Shown here one piece after another: positions 40,784 through 51,528 of a stretch of 64,000 bases of DNA. The translations under genes and the position numbers were made by a program. Each line of letters begins with the position of its first letter. Position 1 is the first letter of the stretch. Source of the DNA: Sthenelais limicola (taxonomy: Eukaryota > Annelida > Polychaeta > Phyllodocida > Sigalionidae); NCBI GenBank assembly GCA_942159475.1, contig OW804095.1, positions 60,602,773 to 60,666,772 of the forward strand, given 5' to 3'. The notes below the pieces were generated by a model. It saw nothing but the letters and a program-made list of their open reading frames with translations, ran no database searches and was not told the origin of the DNA.

Positions 40784-41555
40784 GGAAGTTGATATTGGGT
40801 CCCCTTGTTTGACACCTTTCTCAACTGGAAACCATTGCGACGAAAAACCATTATTAGTAAAGGTCGCTTTTGAGTCATAGAGGAAAGTCTCAATCCACTC
40901 GATAAAGGTATTATGTACATAGATTAAGAAGAGTAATTGGACGCCAATTTTTTATCAGAAGTAGATCGTTGTCCTTCTTCGGAATGATGCTTATGACGCC
41001 TCTTTTCTGATTATCGGTCATTTCGCCGTCAACTAGACAAGCTTCTAACATACACATAAACAGAGGTTTAATCAAGTGCCAAAAATACAGGTAAAACTCA
41101 ACCGTATAACCGTCGCACCCAGGCGATTTGTTTTTCTTGAAGGTCTTTAGCACTTTTTCAACTTCATCATGAGTTATTTCTCTACATAAAATTTTGTTGT
41201 CTTCTTCACCGAGTTGGACAGCATGAACTGGGTTACAAAATTCTTCACCAGCTTTGGAGCTAACAGGCACTTTTTTGTAGAGAGAAGTATAATAATTTTT
41301 ACCTTCGTCCAATATCTCACTTTGTTTAGAAGTGATAGAACCATTTGCATTAAGAATTGAAATCACTTTCTTGCCAGCTTTAAACTTTTCTAATGCGCAA
41401 AAGTATTTGGAGGGTTTCTCACCCTTACTTATTAAAGACTGCCAGCCGATTGAGATTGAGAATGAAGATAACCAAACCATATTATCTCCCCACTGCCGAG
41501 GGCCTTGCTGCTGGAATGTAAACAGACCTATATCTTGAACCGCTATTATGCACAC
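40784..41555 (-). pseudogene. LINE 1 ORF2: RT fingers with motif A deleted
   Basis: It contains GEKPSKYFCALEKFKAGKKV, EVEKVLKTFKKNKSPGCDGY, VISIIPKKDNDLLLIKNWRP and ITLLN. Directly after LLN the sequence jumps to EWIETFLYDSKATFTNNG and KGVKQGDPIS. Compared with LINE 2, about 90 residues that include motif A (F-Q-K-A-Y-D) are gone, leaving a stop in between. The element therefore lost a catalytic aspartate. Upstream of GEKPSKYF no endonuclease is present, so it was 5'-truncated. Confidence 0.8.
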
Positions 41556-41735
41556 ATACTACCTTGGTCTCGTGAGTCAAAACATACTTAATTACTATCG
41601 TTTATTGTTATATTATTGTTATGTTTTGTTCATTTGGCTTGATGATAAGGCAAGTTAACGATAATCGTTGCAACTTATATCTTACTTGATTTGACTTATG
41701 ACTTTATGAAGTGTTATTGTTTCGTAAATGTACAT
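41556..41735. other. No gene seen
   Basis: Short AT-rich spacer between LINE 1 and the DNA transposon. Its last four bases (ACAT) form the left target duplication. Confidence 0.4.
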
Positions 41736-43590
41736 GGCCAATTCCACCAATTTGACAACATTTGGCCCCCAACCGTGGAAAGGGATAAAATGGGCTTAAA
41801 TCAAATTAATTACCATTAATTTGATTATTTTTTTTGATTGGATGGTTCTACCAACCTGTGGAACCACCTTTTTGGCATTTTTAGCCCAATTTTTTTATTT
41901 TTTTTATTTCAAAATCCCATTTTGGGGTCAAAAATCGTTTTTTTTAAGTGCCATTAATCCGTGGATCTGCTAAATTTCTAAATAATCTTCAAAATTGACC
42001 ATTTTATTTTATATGTTGTGATAGTAGGTTACGTGAATATGATCTTTGTAAAAAAAAAATTGCAAAAAAAATATTTTTTGGCCAAAAGCCATCAAAATAA
42101 TGAAAAAAAAAATGTGGGTACCCCTGGTGAAGATTAACGACATCCCTGTCAAATAAGGTGGAATTTAAAAAAAAAAAAAAAATGAAAATTATCCAATAAT
42201 CACAAATAATGATAAAACTCACAGGATTTGATAGGTAATGGCCATTAAAAGTATTGGTTAGAGTTTTTCTTGGACCCTAGCAGACAAAATGCATGGTGCC
42301 AGCCTCATGTGGGAACCCAGGGTGATGAAGATTAACGACATCCCTAGATTAAGGATTTTATGGTTTTTTGAGGAAGCAATTTAATAATGAACTTTAAATT
42401 TGATATTTATTATTAATTATGAGTAATATCAGTCTATAAATATCAATACTTAGAATTTCCGACTAGGTTTTACATGGTTATTACAGGAAAATGGGTTTTG
42501 AAGATTAACGACATATGTGAAGATTAACGACATATATGTGAAGATTAACGACGTATAAATGTGATGAGTCACAGGAAAATGAGTGACAAATACTTGCGCG
42601 TAACCATCGTAGAAGGAGAACTATTTACAGTATACATTTATGTTATACACCAAACAAACCGCAAGGATGTCAGCATCACAGTGGATTTTGAATTATTCAA
42701 TTCGGATTAGAATTGATGAGACTATGGCTCCAGTAAATGCATCTTTATTTTTAAAAATGTTAAAATATGCAGTGGTCACGATATGCAGTGCATAAGACAT
42801 TTTTGTCTAAAGTAACATTATTTTGGGGGATAATTTCTGAAATATTGACATAAGATACATGAAAGTATATATGGCATGAATCGTCATCCTCTGGCCGATG
42901 CATCTGTATATGTAGATTGTCTCTATTCTTAAAACTCACAAACTTATGGCATGCTAAGATTACATAGTAGACAGCAAAAAGCTCTAAAATTGCTAATTTT
43001 TCATGATATTATGTCGTTAATCTTCATTTGCTCCCCATAGCAATGTCTGTATATACATATGAGAGTATCCTGAAATTAATATATTGTATTTATAACATTT
43101 AAAATTAATATATCATGAAGTTTAAGACACAAGCCCTTACTGGAAAAAAACATTAGTGTCTAGTAAGATGTTATTACTTTTTAAATCGAATGGTTTTCTA
43201 CTCTATTTATATTTATATTTTTGTTACTTTGTTGGGCTCTGCACAGAAATGAGGCAGAAAATATATCCTTGTTTCCAGACTCAATTTTTGATTGATTTTT
43301 ATACTTTAACTATCATAGTTCATTTTATATTAATTTTGCAGTCTATTCCTACACAAATTTTATGATATGGTGCTAAATGAAATGAAAATATTAACTTTCC
43401 TTGCATTTTATGTTCTTATTCACATGATATGTCGTTAATCTTCATGCTGTTTTTAGCCCTTTTTACCTATTTTGGAGCTATTTTCTGACCCCCCTGTAAA
43501 AAAATAACTAATAATCAGAATGGTTCCATACTTGGCAGTTCAATACACATATATATAAGGTTCATAAAAAATAAATTGGTGGAAATGGCC
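41736..43590. mobile_element. 1855-bp non-autonomous DNA transposon, TIR GGCCAATTCCACCAATTT, TSD ACAT
   Basis: The left end GGCCAATTCCACCAATTT and the complement of the right end, GGCCATTTCCACCAATTT, match at 17 of 18 bases. ACAT flanks it on both sides (41732-41735 and 43591-43594). Inside, GAAGATTAACGACAT occurs forward five times in the left half (about 42128, 42327, 42499, 42520, 42540) and reversed twice in the right half (about 43012 and 43429). There is no coding region. It resembles a DNA transposon with subterminal repeats serving as transposase-binding sites. Confidence 0.85.
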
Positions 43591-44270
43591 ACATGCTCTG
43601 AAATTTATAAGGATTTCTTTCGGATTGTTTAGTAAATGGCTGGTATATACCAACTCAAAATAGCTGACGATAATCATTACAATTGATAGGTAAACATTGG
43701 ATGACAACTTTTCTTGATATCCCTAGTTGAACTAGATAAAGATTGTTAGAATGATATATTGTAATAGCGCGGTGACAATCATTACTAGAGCTATTCTATC
43801 TAAACATAGAGGTATACTGAGTATAATGTGCGTCGGAAATCGCTACTGTGTACAAAAAGGGGCGTCTTCAGTAGACTTAATACTATGCAAAATACTAAGG
43901 TTTCATGAAAGTGTTTAAGTGCTAGGTAGTGCTGATAATTGAAGGTGCATTTATGTCATCAACTATAATCGATACTGGTATAATAAAATCAATACTGGTA
44001 TAAAATACCTTTCTGACATCTAAAATATCCAGAATACACAAATCGCTCATAGGACATGAATACAAATTGAATCATCGCTACGTTTGTACTGAAGCAGAAA
44101 ATCTTTTATCAATTGTGTGTGTTTGTGCCGTCTGTACTGACGCGCAAATACTTAATATAAAAATATTTTTTGTCCCAAAATTCTGGCCAAATCTCGCAAG
44201 ATCTATGGTCAAAAAACACTGAACTGACCTAAATTAGTCCCGAAATATCTGCCAAAATATGTCTTACAAA
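43591..44270. repeat. Dispersed repeat family R1, third copy, in otherwise gene-free sequence
   Basis: From about 43938 it reads TGAAGGTGCATTTATGTCAT and CAACTATAATCGA. At 44128 it reads GTCTGTACTGACGCGCAAATACTTAATATAAAAATA. The same two blocks in the same order occur at 20520-20670. ATCGATACTGGTAT is also shared with about 19972. No ORF supported. Confidence 0.7.
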
Positions 44271-44284
44271 AGACGCGGTGGGCA

Positions 44285-44520
44285 AAAATCCTACATATTG
44301 GGGGCAGTGTATGAGTATAACAAAAATCCTACGTATTGGGGGCAGTGTATAAGGAAGCCATTTTGAAACAAATCACTGAAGTCTAAGTCTGGTAACATAT
44401 ATGCAAATAAAGGAGAATGGGAAATATCAGACACTGAAATATAGCGGGCAGTGTATATGACCTGTAATATTGCGGGCAGGCAGTATATGACCTTTAATAT
44501 TGCGGGCAGTGTATATAGCC
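44285..44520. repeat. Irregular repeat of GGGCAGTGTATA
   Basis: GGGGGCAGTGTAT occurs twice within a duplicated AAAATCCTAC.TATTGGGGG unit (about 44287 and 44323). GCGGGCAGTGTATAT and GCGGGCAGGCAGTATAT then follow at 44443-44515. It is a local patch of short duplications. Confidence 0.75.
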
Positions 44521-44750
44521 TATGCATGCGCAAACAATGCAAAATATGTAAGGAGAGGATTATTGAAAAAATAAGTAAGGAGTATTTTGTAAGGAGCTAT
44601 GTTTATTTTAATCCACACAATCCAACAAACCCATACATAAAACCCAAATCCAAACGTATATACATACTATGCTATGCTGTATATATAATAATTAACCAGC
44701 AATGCAATGCTGTATATATAATAATTAGCCAGCAATATTAAAATTTGTTA

Positions 44751-45588
44751 TTATCCAGCACACTCGCTGCACATATCGCTGCCTTGGATGAACCAGGGTT
44801 CCACTCCCTCGCACTGTGGATGGTAACACCTGTCGCAGTATGTGCAGTACAGGTAAATCCTAAAATAGACAGAATGATGAATTTTATACAGTATTTTTGA
44901 TAGGCAGGCGGAAGTAAGGTAGTCATTTTTGATCGATTTTATAAAGTATACAGTAGGCGATTTTATACAGTATACAGGCGGTAGTATGTTTTTGATCGGT
45001 ATTTTTTTTATCGGTGAGATATTTTTTATAAATGCGACTACATCGACACATAATTATAAATGTACTAGGTGACATATCGGGTTGAATAAATGTACTAGGC
45101 GACATATATCGGGTATACAACCTGCATAACATCTATGCAATTACTGTCGCAATTTAAAAGCGAGGTGCTTTAATGTACATGTAGATTTTGATTTACAAAC
45201 AAACGTACCTGTACTGCAAATCGAAGAAAACTCTCTTCTTTATATCCACGTCGGCTTCCCGTGCACTCATACCATTGAGCTGGTCTTGCAAGTAGAAGGC
45301 ATTCTCAAATGTGGGACGTTCCTTACAGGTGACGCAAGTCCACCTGTACTGGATGGCCAACTCCTCGTTCGTGGGTGCCCTAGTGATGGTAACTCTCTCA
45401 GTGTCTCCCGAAATTCTGAAAGGAATTATGTTTTCTTTTATTTTTTCATTCACAATGATAATGTTCCCCCACCAACCCTGGTTCCACACCGCTTGTAAAA
45501 TATATGATTTGTAACTATCTCTTCCTTCTACAATTATTTTGGCATATAATCGGCCATGATCAAATGATAGCAAATGACAAAATATCAG
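44751..45588 (-). CDS. Cys-rich (PHD/treble-clef-like) zinc-finger gene, two exons
   Basis: Exon 1 (45588-45209) follows an ATTTCCTAG acceptor and ends with CAGTACAG before GTACGT. It reads FDHGRLYAKIIVEGRDSYKS at the start and WTCVTCKERPTFENAFYLQD further on. Exon 2 (44859-44751) follows TTTTAG and reads YLYCTYCDRCYHPQCEGVEP, then MCSECAG and TAA. The codon split across the intron gives R, and the frame is continuous. C-x2-C, C-x2-C, C-x-H-x2-C and a final C-x2-C resemble the second half of a PHD finger (CDRCYHPQC), but spacing to the first pair is unusual. PHD fingers read histone tails. The gene points away from MULE copy B, 1.3 kb distant. A 5' exon with the start codon was not found. Confidence 0.6.
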
Positions 45589-45625
45589 CTAGGAAATCAT
45601 TGACAAAATATCAGCTAGGAAATCG
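45570..45625. repeat. 26-bp tandem duplication at the start of the zinc-finger gene exon
   Basis: TGACAAAATATCAGCTAGGAAATC is present twice in a row (45576-45600, 45601-45624). Both copies carry the CTAGGAAAT acceptor complement, so two acceptors are available. Confidence 0.8.
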
Positions 45626-45699
45626 ATGATGACCGCCAAGATAGGACGTGGTTGTAACCAAAGCTTTTCTATACAATAACTGCTAATATAGAAGGGTCT

Positions 45700-45845
45700 C
45701 TATATTTATATTAAATAGCCCGATGTCGATGTCAAATCGATCTAGACGTCGGGTCAAATCGCACGACACCCCGAAGGGGTGGAGTGCGATTTGACCCGAC
45801 GTCGAGATCTTTAACGTAGAATATTTAATATTTATTTCATACTAA
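45700..45845. mobile_element. Foldback element with 33-bp arms
   Basis: At 45739-45809 the sequence folds on itself: GATCTAGACGTCGGGTCAAA with the adjoining TCGCACGACACCCC pairs with the right arm across a GAA-type loop, with only three mismatches. AT-rich outer arms (TATTAAATA / TATTTAATA) extend the symmetry to about 145 bp. No coding capacity. It looks like a foldback MITE. Confidence 0.8.
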
Positions 45846-46616
45846 ATCAACAAGAGAAAGACGATTTTAATGACATTTTACCTTGGTTTCCCTCGATTCT
45901 TGTGGAAATACCGATGACAGAACCGCCATGACAGTGTGACAACGGAAGTAGCTGTGTTTGTATCATTGCGCGCTGAGACTTTTCACTACCATCGCTTAAA
46001 TGTGAGATACGCGCTCGATTTTTCTTTAATATAATGCTTCTACTTTTGATTTCTTCGGAATTAATATAACTCAAACTGGACATTAAAGGTATGTATTTGG
46101 TACCTTATCGATCCCGATATATCGCTTGAAATTCTTCAGAGGGGTGACTACTTTCTCTCTCCTTGGTTACCAAGTCATGATACGTTTACAAAAAATGTCA
46201 ACAAACTCTAAACTAGTGAACGCACGGCCGTGCCGGCATTGCTGCCTTCACTGTGACTGTCACAACGTTCAGATTTTCGAGCAACTGCTTTATTTTCACA
46301 AATTATATTCTTTGCAACTTTGGATAATACAAAATCTCGCATATCGTCGTCACACTGCATTTTGAAGCGGGTCGGAGCAGACGATTCGATTCTAGGCTTC
46401 TCATTGGTCAGATCAAGTCATGTGATGCTCGAAAGTAGTTCGGTTGTAATCACATACGTATGCTATACGAGAATTCTAATCGCACCCCCGAATCAGGCGC
46501 TCTAAATCATGTACGTATGTAATAATTCTATTAATCGGACGCTTCCCCTTTTACATCATGTGCATCCATACCTTTCCATTATTCCAATTTGTGTGGAAAT
46601 TGAAATAGAGGTAGTA

Positions 46617-46686
46617 GAATATAGCAGGTAGGCAGAAGGCAGGTTCAATTGGAATATAGCAGGTAGGCAGAAGGCAGGTTCAATTG
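46617..46686. repeat. Perfect 35-bp tandem duplication
   Basis: The unit GAATATAGCAGGTAGGCAGA with AGGCAGGTTCAATTG occurs twice without mismatch just upstream of MULE copy B. Confidence 0.9.
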
Positions 46687-46913
46687 TAGTTATTGGTTCT
46701 GCGGCAAAACGTGGAATGATGGCATACCTAGGACGCACCAGCTATTTAAGGCAGAGTTTGATGCCAGTCCATGCATTTTGGTCGTCTTGGTCATCCAGTC
46801 GCGCTCTTTGATGTCGCGCCCTCTGATCTTTTGATTCAAAGAAATCCCCGGCCTGCCGAGTTGAGTCGCAAGGGCGATAAGCAGTCTACGAGTTGCAAGG
46901 GCGAGCAAGGGTG

Positions 46914-47146
46914 ATGAGCGGCAATGGCGATGAGCCGGGTATAAATGTCGTGGCCGTTCTCATGGATTCTCATACAACGTTTCGACTGCCAAACCTACAA
47001 GAGCCTACAATATACAACAAGACAAGCCACAGCCAACAAGACAAGCCACACAACCTTGCTATGGAGCAATTGCCTTGCTCTGTCTGCTTGGTCATTGCGG
47101 ACACAGACTGCGTCGAGTGCTCCACCTGTACCAGATGGGTCCATAG
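46914..47146 (+). CDS. Exon 1: start and first half of PHD finger (copy B)
   Basis: ATG at 46914. An N-terminal 50 residues without motif are followed by EQLPCSVCLVIADTDCVECS and TCTRWVHR. With exon 2 this gives C55-x2-C58, C69-x2-C72, H77-x2-C80 and the final C-x2-C, a complete C4-H-C3 PHD finger with W75 two residues before H77. PHD fingers bind histone H3 tails and could direct a transposon to certain chromatin. The donor is ATAG/GTATGT at 47147. It contains a short duplication (ACAAGACAAGCCACA) at 47017-47052. The region upstream (46700-46913) may hold the promoter. Confidence 0.7.
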
Positions 47147-47826
47147 GTATGTGAACATTTTTATATATTATTGTATATATATTATTATTGATCACTGGCT
47201 TTCATGTGGATGTGGAGCAATACATGCATGGAGCAATACATTGGACAAATATACCTGGAAAATACCTGGAAAATACCTAGGAAAATGAGACCACAATACC
47301 TGTTGGTCATTACAGGAAAATGAGGTCACAATTACCCAAATTCATCACGATCACTATAGTGACCCTAATGTTACCATGCATATTGACCCCTAATTAAGAA
47401 ATTGCACGCTGATCGTGCTAATAATAATAGTAGCGAAATATGTCAAGACTAGTAGGATTAGTGAAATATATCAAGACAGGATAGCTAGAAATGTTTGGTC
47501 ATGTGATCTCGTCCAATAATATTAGGATATTATTTTGATTGTTTGGCCTGTTTGCCCTCATTCTATGTTGGGCCTGTTTGCCCTCATTCTATGATATTAG
47601 GATATGGTATGGCATTCTATCAGTATGATATTAGGATATGGTATGGCATTCATCTCATTCGATGATATGGTATTCATGTCATTCTATATTAATGTATTGG
47701 TATCTGTAGAATATGGTATAATATCTGGGGATATTTATGAGGAACTACTGTCACACAAATGAATGTATAACTACTGTCACACAGACTTTATATGTAACGC
47801 GTCTATATGTAAATTTTTCTCTGCAG
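47147..47826. other. Intron 1 of copy B
   Basis: AT-rich, with local duplications (GGCCTGTTTGCCCTCATTCT twice at about 47546-47592; GATATTAGGATATGGTATGG twice at about 47602-47647). No gene. Confidence 0.6.
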
Positions 47827-47955
47827 ACTTTGTGTGCCCAGTATGGACCAGGCACTGATGACTGAGTGGTCTGGAGATGGACTGACGTTCACTTGCCCTC
47901 CATGTGCCCTCACTGTGGACGGGACCTCATTCCACTTTGCTTCGTCCCTAGCAAG
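47827..47955 (+). CDS. Exon 2: second half of PHD finger (copy B)
   Basis: Follows TTTTTCTCTGCAG. It reads LCVPSMDQALMTEWSGDGLT then FTCPPC and FHFASSLA. The C after the histidine and the final C-x2-C complete the PHD finger. The donor is AAG/GTACAT. It corresponds to 4467-4589 of copy A at about half of the residues, with the same phases at both ends. Confidence 0.75.
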
Positions 47956-48301
47956 GTACATTTTTATTTGGTTTTTATATATATTGTTACTAGACATTGG
48001 AAAATATTACTAGACATTGGAAAATAGGACAATATTACTAGACGTTGGAAAATATTACAAGACTACTTCAGAATTAGTTATTTTGCTCAGGCTATAAATG
48101 AATCATATCAGGCTAGATATATCATGGAAAATGTAATTCATTCTTTGTTCCATGATGATAGTTCTTTGTTCCATGATGATAGTACATGAAAATGTCCAGC
48201 ATATATCCTTCTGAATGCAGTTATTATAATACGTATATTTATGTCTGTGTTATTGGATTCTGTTATGACAAACAGTGACTAATGGGGTTTTTTTTTCACA
48301 G
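47956..48301. other. Intron 2 of copy B
   Basis: AT-rich with repeated ATTACTAGACATTGGAAAAT (three imperfect copies, about 47987-48055) and a repeated TTCTTTGTTCCATGATGATAG. The acceptor is TTTTTTTTCACAG. Confidence 0.6.
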
Positions 48302-48662
48302 GCTTGAACGTGCCCTGCAGACGCTTAATGGGCGGACGATCGGATTCGCCTCCACAAGTGAGAGCTTGCTCCTCAAAACCTACAACGTCAGGTTGCCAGC
48401 ACCATCGGCCTCCAAAGTCCTAGGCTCTCGAGGGTGCTGTACGGCCATGAGGGGTACCACCTCCACATCAGGCTGTTAGCTGCCCTGGAGGTCATGGACA
48501 ACACCTGTATGTATGACACATATGATGCTGAGTGCAAGCAACTTGTCCCTAACTACAACTTTGACTTTCAAGGGGAAACCTACGTCAGCATTCTGCACAG
48601 TCTGCTGAAGGTGGGAGTGTGGGGTGGGCTGCTCCACATGTATGCCGTCAGTGCTGCCCTAG
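48302..48662 (+). CDS. Exon 3: linker and OTU-like remnant (copy B)
   Basis: It begins LERALQTLNGRTIGFASTSE. Near 48430 the frame changes, and the GDxNC nucleophile block of copy A is missing: the sequence goes from a Ser/Pro stretch straight to VLYGHEGYHLHIRLLAALEV. The following KVGVWGGLLHMYAVSAALG matches NVGSWGEMLHLYAVSAATG of copy A. Without the cysteine the OTU-like domain cannot be a protease in this copy. The donor is CTAG/GTGATT. Confidence 0.6.
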
Positions 48663-49051
48663 GTGATTATTTTCTTGTATTAGCTACTCCACTAGATAAT
48701 TTATAATTAGCTACTCCACTAGATAATTTATAATTTAACTACCTCTCTTAACCACTAGAGTTTTATTTAGAGATAAACCACTGAGTTTTATATAAAAAAA
48801 ACCGGAGGTGATGAGACCTCAGAAACCTGTCGACTTGCTCTCAGAGGACCTCTTTGTCGCTCTCAGAAACCTATATCTATCTATCTGACAATTTTGTATT
48901 CTAGTCGTCTTATGAGAGTTGTTATCCTATATTTATTTTTTTATTATCTATTCCTATATACAATATTGACTATGCTATCCTATATTTATTTTTTGTATTA
49001 TCTTTTCCTATATAGAATATTGACCGCGATATCTATTATATTCCCTTCCAG
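48663..49051. other. Intron 3 of copy B
   Basis: It contains a 27-bp duplication (TTAGCTACTCCACTAGATAA...) at 48677-48735 and a repeated CCTATATTTATTTTTT..TATTATCT. Acceptor TTCCCTTCCAG. Confidence 0.6.
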
Positions 49052-49734
49052 GTTTACAACTGACATCCTACTGCCCCCCTGTGAACACCGACGCCCTGAC
49101 ACCCCTGTCCCGCCAGGTCGTTGGATGAGGTGACGTCGTCCTGTACGCATCGCCACTGGTCATCATGTGGTCCATGATGAGAGATGAGGGCGACTTTTGG
49201 CCGAACCACTTTGTGGTCTTGGGGGAGAAAGTTACAGAGGATTTTGCACCCTCCCGGGCTTCAACCCCTTGGAGTGAGTCAATCCCAACCCCTGCCACGC
49301 CATCAGCTACCTTCGGCCTCTTTGAGGAGGAAGTGCAGCCCTCCACTCCCCGCTCATCTCCCTCCTTCGACCTTGATACCCCCCGCTCATCACCCTCCTT
49401 CGACCTTGATGTCTCGATCACGGCCCCAACCCAGCCTGAGGAACCCGAACTCCAAAGACATATCCCGATGGAGGCTGCCGACCTGCCGACCACCTACGAG
49501 GTCATGAGAGGTGGCACCAGGACTGGGACCGACATGTTGACAGACTCGGCCGGCTTCCTCTACTGCGTCAAGAGACGGACAGCCGTCGGTATCCAGTGGC
49601 GGTGTTCGAAGCACAAAACGAGAAAGTGTCTTGCCACTGTGACCCAGTGTGGGGGCACATTCCGCCGGGGTCCACGTTCCCACTGTCATGACGGGGAGCC
49701 CGGGAGCAAAAGAAGGCACAAGATGCTTTCATCG
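49052..49734 (+). CDS. Exon 4: FLYWCH zinc finger (copy B)
   Basis: After a first part with in-frame TGA at 49126-49128 it reads FWPNHFVVLGEKVTEDFAPS, then a Ser/Pro linker containing a duplicated RSSPSFDLDTP unit. The FLYWCH finger is SAGFLYCVKRRTAVGIQWRC, then RKCLATVTQCGGTF and RSHCHDGEPG. The zinc ligands C, C, H and H are all present. It has 50-60% of residues in common with copy A over the finger, far less in the linker. The donor is TCG/GTTAGT at 49735. Confidence 0.75.
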
Positions 49735-50026
49735 GTTAGTACAATACATTATACTCATTTATCCTCTGATTCTTTTGTCTACAATCATCATTTATCCTCT
49801 GATTTTTTTCCGCTAGAAAATACTTCAGCCTACTTTCTCTGCACTACTTCAGCCTACATTCTGTGCAAAAATTCATATATATATGACACAGCCTACACAT
49901 TCTTTGCCAATTCAACCTGACGTTACCATAAAACCAATTTTATATCATTACAATTGTATTATTGACACCAATCATTTTATTTACTACTGTCAATTATTCA
50001 TGACTGATTTATTGTTCTGTCCGCAG

Positions 50027-50212
50027 GTCAAGGATCTGGCCTGAAACGATCGGTTTTGGCCAACCCTGCAACTTGTTGAAGAGGCGGTGCTGAAGGAAAT
50101 GAGCAACGATACCGAGGAGCGCGACATCCCCAGCATAATAAACCTCACCCGGGTGGCCAACCGGGCCCGGGCTGGAATGCGGCCCTAACACCTGGAGGAG
50201 TTGACCTTCGAG
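50027..50212 (+). CDS. Exon 5: helical segment (copy B)
   Basis: Follows TGTCCGCAG. It starts VKDLA, then TGA at 50042-50044 where copy A has CGA (R). It continues NDRFWPTLQLVEEAVLKEMS and TRVANRARAGMRP. A C-to-T change in CGA explains the stop. The donor is GAG/GTAAAT. Confidence 0.7.
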
Positions 50213-51528
50213 GTAAATTCCTTTTGGAATAGTATTTGATAATTTCCAATATTTGATAATGATTTGATGCTTGCCATTATTATATCTTCATATTCACCTA
50301 AATTGTCATTTATAACAAACAACCATGATTATTATTAAACAACCATGATTATTAACATTATCATTTAAAATGACATGATGTTCCCTATGCGCACACCCAT
50401 TCTGCTTCACAGCTTTCAAGGCCTATGTAAAGTGTATGCCCCAGTGCGACCCGCAAATAAAAAGCAGTCCACTCACTGGTCAAGCTACAAGCTTCCCTAT
50501 ATGTAGCATAATATAAGTTCCCAGTGCTTCCTAAACAGTGTGTGAAAAAGCACCACAAAGCTACAATACATGACACTTCACTCCCCTATCTATAACTGGC
50601 ATTTCACACTCACCTGTCGCTCATTACACCCACCTCTCCCGCCCTGTATTCATAAACCCCACTGCGCTAAACCAAACAGTGTCAATTGTGCATTTTTAGC
50701 ACTAGAGGGCGCTACAGGCAAGCCTGTCATTATTACTAATTCTTCTATATTAAAAGCACAACCCATGTAGTATTTTGACATAATATGCACTATTGGAATT
50801 AGCCATCATATATTTTGAATTGTATTCGGTGATACTCTCTTATATTTTGTCTGTGTAATCAATTGTGGGCAATTGTAGAAGATGTGTAAAAACAAAACAC
50901 CCCCAATGATTTACATATGAATGTACTCTATCCCAGTGGGCCTACCAACTCCACAACCAACAACCTACACCACACAAAGGGAGAATGATAGATGCCTACA
51001 CTCATGTGGACACTGGGGCAAAATGATGAATAAATGGATGTGTTTCCAAGGATGCTCTATCACTGTTTATATATTGTCTATCGTTGGGATACTCTAATTG
51101 GATAATCATTTCACCTGAATGTTCATAGAAAACTATTCATAACAATGAAAAGTTTCCCTAAATCGAGCCAAATATCATGCACATAAATAAGCATTTTGAT
51201 GTGCATACTGTATTAAATAAGATTGCTATAGATATATAGCTTTATGGTACACATATTACTTATTAGTACTGTGTTTTGACAGCTGCCTGTGAAACAGTGC
51301 GACAAGTTGTAATCAAAATAACTTGTGAAGGTGTGCATTTTCATGCGCAACAAGTTGTGCATTATAATGTGGTGGCCCAGTGCGAATGTGCGCAACGGGT
51401 TAAACGTTTATTATTTTTATTTATTTAGTACAATCATGAATAACATTATTTACAAAAAAATCATGCTGTATGTCTCCGTCTGTCCCTATCACAAATCGTT
51501 AATGGATTGTTTTGATTGCTTGTTTCAG
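50213..51528. other. Intron 5 of copy B (1.3 kb)
   Basis: Noncoding. AACAACCATGATTATTA is repeated at 50318-50355. A GC-richer section (50385-50660) has no ORF I can support. No retroelement corresponds to the one in the matching intron of copy A at 7731. Confidence 0.5.

Larger units (their letters stand above)
37495..41555 (-). mobile_element. L1/Tx1-like LINE 1, minus strand, 5'-truncated, carrying inserted copy D
   Basis: The 3' end is at a T-run (37495-37517, poly-A in reverse). The coding pieces run right to left: RT fingers at 41555-40911, palm at about 40910-40226, thumb and C-terminal domain at 40350-39397, zinc-knuckle start at 39539-39361, then, after copy D, its continuation at 38117-37839. 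The left end shares a 3' tail with 54061 and 7731. Several frameshifts and a deletion of the catalytic motif A make it dead. Confidence 0.8.

Noticed and set aside
42000..43440. CRISPR-like array because of repeated GAAGATTAACGACAT
   Set aside because: Spacing is irregular, orientation flips, and the sequence is eukaryotic and enclosed by terminal inverted repeats.
45847..46083. Minus-strand 78-residue ORF as first exon of the zinc-finger gene
   Set aside because: It has a donor-like CCAAG/GTAAAA, but joining it to the exon at 45588 gives a stop after about ten codons.
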